In this document: positions 60,500 through 64,000 of the stretch, piece by piece | Numbering within the stretch: position 1 is the first letter of the stretch | Layout: the number at the start of each line of letters is the position of its first letter | From: Vitis vinifera | Lineage: Eukaryota; Streptophyta; Magnoliopsida; Vitales; Vitaceae | NCBI RefSeq assembly: GCF_030704535.1 | Contig: NC_081821.1 | Location: 7,579,001-7,643,000 of the forward strand | Length of the DNA: 64,000 nucleotides | Direction: 5' to 3' | The notes under the pieces: model-generated | Told to the model about the DNA's origin: nothing | Database searches by the model: none | Seen by the model: only the letters and a program-made list of their open reading frames with translations | Position numbers and translations under genes: made by a program

Positions 60500-60870
60500 C
60501 TTAAGTTTAATTTTGATGGTTGCTCTTAGGAAACCCAGGATAAGTGGCTATTGGTGGAGTTTTCTGAGAGAAGAAGTGGATAGGGCTTTCTCAAATGTAT
60601 TGGGGTGTGGTTGGCTAATGAGGCAGAGTCACTAAATTGCTTAGAAGTCTAACATTTGCTTCTCTAGGTTCTACAATTTAGTGCAAGGTGATTCAACCAT
60701 GGTTATCTCTTGGGTTTCTCAGAAAAAGCAAGATCCTTAGGAATGCTACACCTAGCAGCACAAATTTTCAATTTATCTACAAAGTTGTGCTATCCATTTA
60801 GATGGATCCCTTGCCTAGACAACTAAACTGTAAACAGGCTAACTAATCAAGGTGCTTTCTTGTGAGATGC
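60500..60870 (+). pseudogene. Decayed LINE RNase H fragment
   Basis: Translation with shifts gives LKFNFDGCS, GNPG, SGYWW, a QGDSTMVISWVSQK-type stretch and FRWIPC..N..VNRLTNQGAFL. This is the order seen in the RNase H domain at the 3' end of plant L1-type LINEs. Multiple stops and frame changes show it is dead. It is on the plus strand, opposite to the LINE remnant at 61370-63090. Confidence 0.55.
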
Positions 60871-61369
60871 CTGTATTGGGGAGTTTCCCATGCCTGTGTA
60901 GGGGAGTTTCCCTAAACTTTGTACTTTGATTTGGTGTTGAACTTTAGTTATTTTTAACATTTTTGTTTCACCCTTGAGGTTTGCAGTTCAGTTATATTTT
61001 GTTGATTCAATTAAATTAGATAGTCATACATTTTCTTTCTTGGAGGAGAACTCATCCTTTCATGTTCTTTTTTGATCATTAATCAACAAATTCTTTTGCT
61101 TGCAATTGAGAAGACAACAAGTGTTATGAGTTGTCATTTCCCTTCAAATGTAGGTATTTTCTGATAGGCAAATAATATGATTTTATAAACAAATGCCAAA
61201 GTGATGGCGCACCATAGTACATAGGATGTATAGAATGAGCATCAAGAGGCACAAGCAAGAGATAACACAAAAACAACCTATCTCTTAGCAACAACCCAAC
61301 CAATCAAAAAAATCATTTAAAGACAAAACCTATATCTATATACCTGTTCACCCACAAAAATTAATATCT

Positions 61370-62150
61370 AAGAAAACAACTTTTCAAGGCTTGATCAGAT
61401 TGCTCTTCATGGTCAAAAGACCTTTTATTCCTTTCTTTCCATATGGTCTAAAAGATGCACACTGGAGCTGCTCTCCAAACCTTCTTGCGTCTTTTACCCA
61501 CAAAGGATCCATGCCACCCTAACTAAGTCCCTTTAACCATCACAACTTACACCCAATGAACACCAAAACAAAGCAATTAACAAAGGACACTTGTCTTAGC
61601 ACAATGGAGAGGGATGTGATCAATGGATTCTTCCTTGACTTTACTAAAAAAATATCCATTGACCAAAGGCCACCCTCTTCTCTTAAGCTGCTCTAAGGTG
61701 AACAACTCCCCCCTAACTAACCTCCCAAATGAAAATTTTACTATTCTAGACATACAATTCTAGAAAGCTAAGCTCATTAATTTTAATTTTAGACATACAA
61801 TTCCTTCTTCTATGAGCATTAACCATTTTATGGAAGAACTTAGTGTTTCTATTCCCCCCTCCTTGAGCTAGATCTCCCTAGATTTCTACCTCCATGAGGT
61901 TGCTTAAAAAAGAATCCACTCATATTATTCCTCCCTAGCTGTCCTCACCTAATTCTTCTTTTAAGAAAGGACCCCTTCTCTCTCCTTTAAATCCCAAAGA
62001 CCCATCTCAATGAAGGTCATCTTCCTAAGAATCCTAACTGAAACATTGTTGAACACCTCTTTTATTCCAAATTTTCAAATCAGATTTCATCACCTTCAGT
62101 TTCGCAGCCAAGATGAAGCTATAATAAGATTCTCTAAAATTGTATACCAT
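61370..62150 (-). pseudogene. LINE ORF2 remnant with most of the reverse transcriptase deleted
   Basis: The minus strand shows, with stops, a pre-RT segment (LKIWNKRG, NTKFFHKMVNAHRRRN). It then jumps to the C-terminal zinc-finger-like region (FTLEQLKRRGWPLVNGYFF, a VWRAAPVCIF-type stretch, TIWKERNKRSFDHEEQSDQA). The central RT core is missing. It follows ORF1 at 62200-63000 in the correct LINE order. Confidence 0.65.
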
Positions 62151-62204
62151 CCCTCATCCCTTAAGGGGGTCTTTAAAACCCTCCTCCTTCAGCCACATTT
62201 TGTT

Positions 62205-63000
62205 CTAATACCTCCTTGATCCTCGAATCAGCCCCAACTCCTTATCAAAGGCCTCTATAAAATCAAAGACAATGAGAGTATCCCCAAACAAAGATAGCTT
62301 CATACCACCATTCAAGCTCCAGGTCCTTGCAGCCCACCTCTTCAAAGAGGGCAAGTCTGGAGCTGAATCAGAAAAATCCCCTCTTCTCGCCACTAAACAA
62401 TGCTTCAAAAGACCCTCCCTAAGCCGCACATCCTTGACTCCTAGCTGAGACCAAACCACCTCATCCATCACACTGTAAAACTTCTTAGTCATCTTTGCAG
62501 ATGACCTCCCTCAGACGAAACTAGCTTACTGCACCCTTTCAACATACTCTCATACACCGGCACTCGCTTTGCACTTTGAAAGGAGAGAGTCACTCCAAGA
62601 TCCTGATGCTTCCTGGCTAAAGTGGACAAGCCCTCCCTTCCTATAGGAAAAATCAATGTAGACCTCTTAGCCTCTACAGATTTAGCTTAACATTGAATCA
62701 ACCCTCCTTCCCTGTTAGTTAGAGTGGCTTTCCAGCCCTAGGGACCTCCCACCTTCAATCTAAACCTTGCAAGTCTTCTTCCCATCCACTTCCCTATAAC
62801 AAGATTACACACCATCCAACACACAGGCCAAGCTCACCTCAACAGATCTAATCCAGTTAGAAATACCTCTTCCCCCACAATTCTACCATGAAAACATCCC
62901 TTTACCACCTCAACGACAACTTCAAAAGACTTGAAGTCCACTGCAAACCATCTCTTCTTTCCTTTCTTCATTTCTTCCATTTTTCAATCTCTAGCTCTCT
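62205..63000 (-). pseudogene. LINE ORF1 remnant (copy 2)
   Basis: It opens on the minus strand at about 62997 (MEEMKKGKKRWFAVDFKSFE), typical of grape-type L1 ORF1. It continues with stops and shifts, and ends in an open 95-residue stretch (62492-62205) including AARTWSLNGGMKLSLFGDTL. A DUF4283-like RNA-binding ORF1 role is inferred from position and composition. Confidence 0.6.
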
Positions 63001-63244
63001 CTTGTAACTCCATATTCTTTACACAATTCTTCAAGAGCCCTTTGTGAAACATTATTCGAGACACCAATCTTACTACTGGCATCCATCCTAATGCCATAGG
63101 ACTTCCATACTGATAGCAAACTAAAGCCGGATTTGTTCAAAAGTAGGTATGAGCTTATTTAGAAAATAAAACAAGCAGATTCATGTGCTTGCATAAATTC
63201 AGTTGCAGAATTAGACTTACCAAGAGTATGGTTAACGATTCAAA

Positions 63245-63475
63245 CTAAATCATATCAGGGAGTGATTCCGATTTTCGAGCAGTCAATGTATATTCATTTC
63301 AAAATGTGAGCATAGGAAAGCAAACAAAACGATTACAATTTTTAGGCGGTCAATGGGGCAAAATGAATATTACCTTTCAACATGCAAGCATAGGAAAGCA
63401 AACAAAACAATTACAATTTTCAAGCAGTCAATGTGGCTTTACATTTCAAAATGTAAGCATAGCAAAGCAAATGGA
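63245..63475. repeat. Short tandem repeat of about 65 bp (copy 2)
   Basis: Three to four units with caaaatgtgagcataggaaa and gcaaacaaaacgattacaat segments in what would be the intron just after the exon at 63488. Confidence 0.8.
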
Positions 63476-63487
63476 AGAGGCACTTAC

Positions 63488-63972
63488 ATACAGAAGGCAC
63501 CGGTTGGGCGTGGGTAATCATAGCCAAACTCATCCAAGTTGTAACAACCCTTGTGCAGACAAGTGACGGATATGAAATCCTTTGGTGTTGGCTCAAGACA
63601 TATTTTGGGGCCCTTGGCTCGCTTGGCTCGCTTGGTAGGATGTTGTTGTTCATTGGACGGCAGTTTGGAAACTTGAAAAATGAATATGTAAACAAGGAAG
63701 TTGTGGTTAGGGTTGCAGTGACCGGGGAAGATGGCGCACATCTTCTCTTTGCCCAGGTTGAGAACTAATCCATCTCCAATCCTCCAATGACATTTAGCAA
63801 TTTTGGAAAGATCGCATTCCACCTCCTCGAATTTCTGAAACAGGACAGGTGCATCCTCACCAGACTCAGGAGGAGGAAAAAGGAATGCCTCCATATGGTG
63901 GGGAGGATCAAAATCGTATTCCTCCATGTTGCGGCAATAAGCAGAGACTAGAACATCCTCGCATCCCGACAC
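63488..63972 (-). CDS. Unrecognised protein, exon of a gene running off the right edge
   Basis: An open minus-strand frame of about 160 codons from at least 63972 to a consensus donor tat|gtaagt at 63488/63487. Features seen: an acidic/aromatic N part (MEEYDFDPPHHMEAFLFPPP), VLNLGKEKMCAIFPGH, a basic patch TKRAKRAKGPK that could be a nuclear signal, and a Cys/His-containing end TCLHKGCYNLDEFGYDY. An internal intron between about 63660 and 63710 is possible because VYIFIFQ looks intron-like. The true start may lie beyond 64000 and downstream exons were not found. I do not recognise the family. A truncated, frame-shifted copy lies at 56219-56630. Confidence 0.5.
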
Positions 63973-64000
63973 AAACTGTCCGTGACAAAGATTCCGTCCC

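Larger units (their letters stand above)
62151..63907. repeat. Direct repeat, copy 2 (partner 55114-56630)
   Basis: The longer member of the pair. It retains 62865-63091, which encodes the LINE ORF1 N-terminus. LINE homology continues leftward past 62151, so the duplication boundary lies inside the LINE. Confidence 0.92.

Overview
The window is plant nuclear DNA. The protein-coding genes have short exons with GT-AG introns, the spacers are very AT-rich, and about 18 kb is a Ty3/Gypsy LTR retrotransposon. The host proteins and the LINE and Gypsy families look most like those of grapevine (Vitis). That is recognition from memory, not a database result.

Region 1 (1-18463) is one large, young Tat/Ogre-type Gypsy element on the minus strand. 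Its 5' LTR is complete (15248-18463, 3216 bp). Inward from it come a primer-binding site, a leader of about 1.5 kb, a gag-protease frame (13725-10210), an RT/RNase H/integrase frame (10206-6772), a 3' untranslated region of about 5.4 kb filled with tandem repeats, and a 3' LTR cut by the left window edge. The gag-pro and pol frames are in the same phase and separated by a single TAG, and pol has no usable ATG of its own.

Region 2 (18464-45053) is a gene island. All four genes are on the minus strand, and their exons join with consistent phases: a CDK-like protein kinase (nine coding exons, 686 aa), an HNH-nuclease-domain protein (three exons, 167 aa), eIF5A (five exons, 159 aa) and a DUF538 protein (three exons, 173 aa). 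Between the kinase and the HNH gene sits a 1617-bp non-autonomous Mutator-like element with 318-bp inverted repeats, a perfect 9-bp target duplication, and at least a dozen copies of a small palindrome.

Region 3 (45054-51730) is AT-rich spacer with a MITE-like element and a two-orientation minisatellite, followed by a plus-strand WEB-family (PMI2/PMI15-like) coiled-coil gene.

Region 4 (51731-64000) is a rearranged segment. It holds a 1.15-kb inverted duplication of the DNA just downstream of the WEB gene, a 1.5-1.75-kb direct duplication carrying a LINE fragment plus an exon of an unrecognised gene, a smaller third duplication, a 1.2-kb AT-rich element with a matching empty site elsewhere in the window, and scattered LINE remnants. 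The unrecognised gene runs off the right edge.

The four central genes act in signalling, DNA metabolism (inferred), translation and an unknown process. Nothing in the sequence suggests they work as one pathway. No tRNA, rRNA or CRISPR feature was found.
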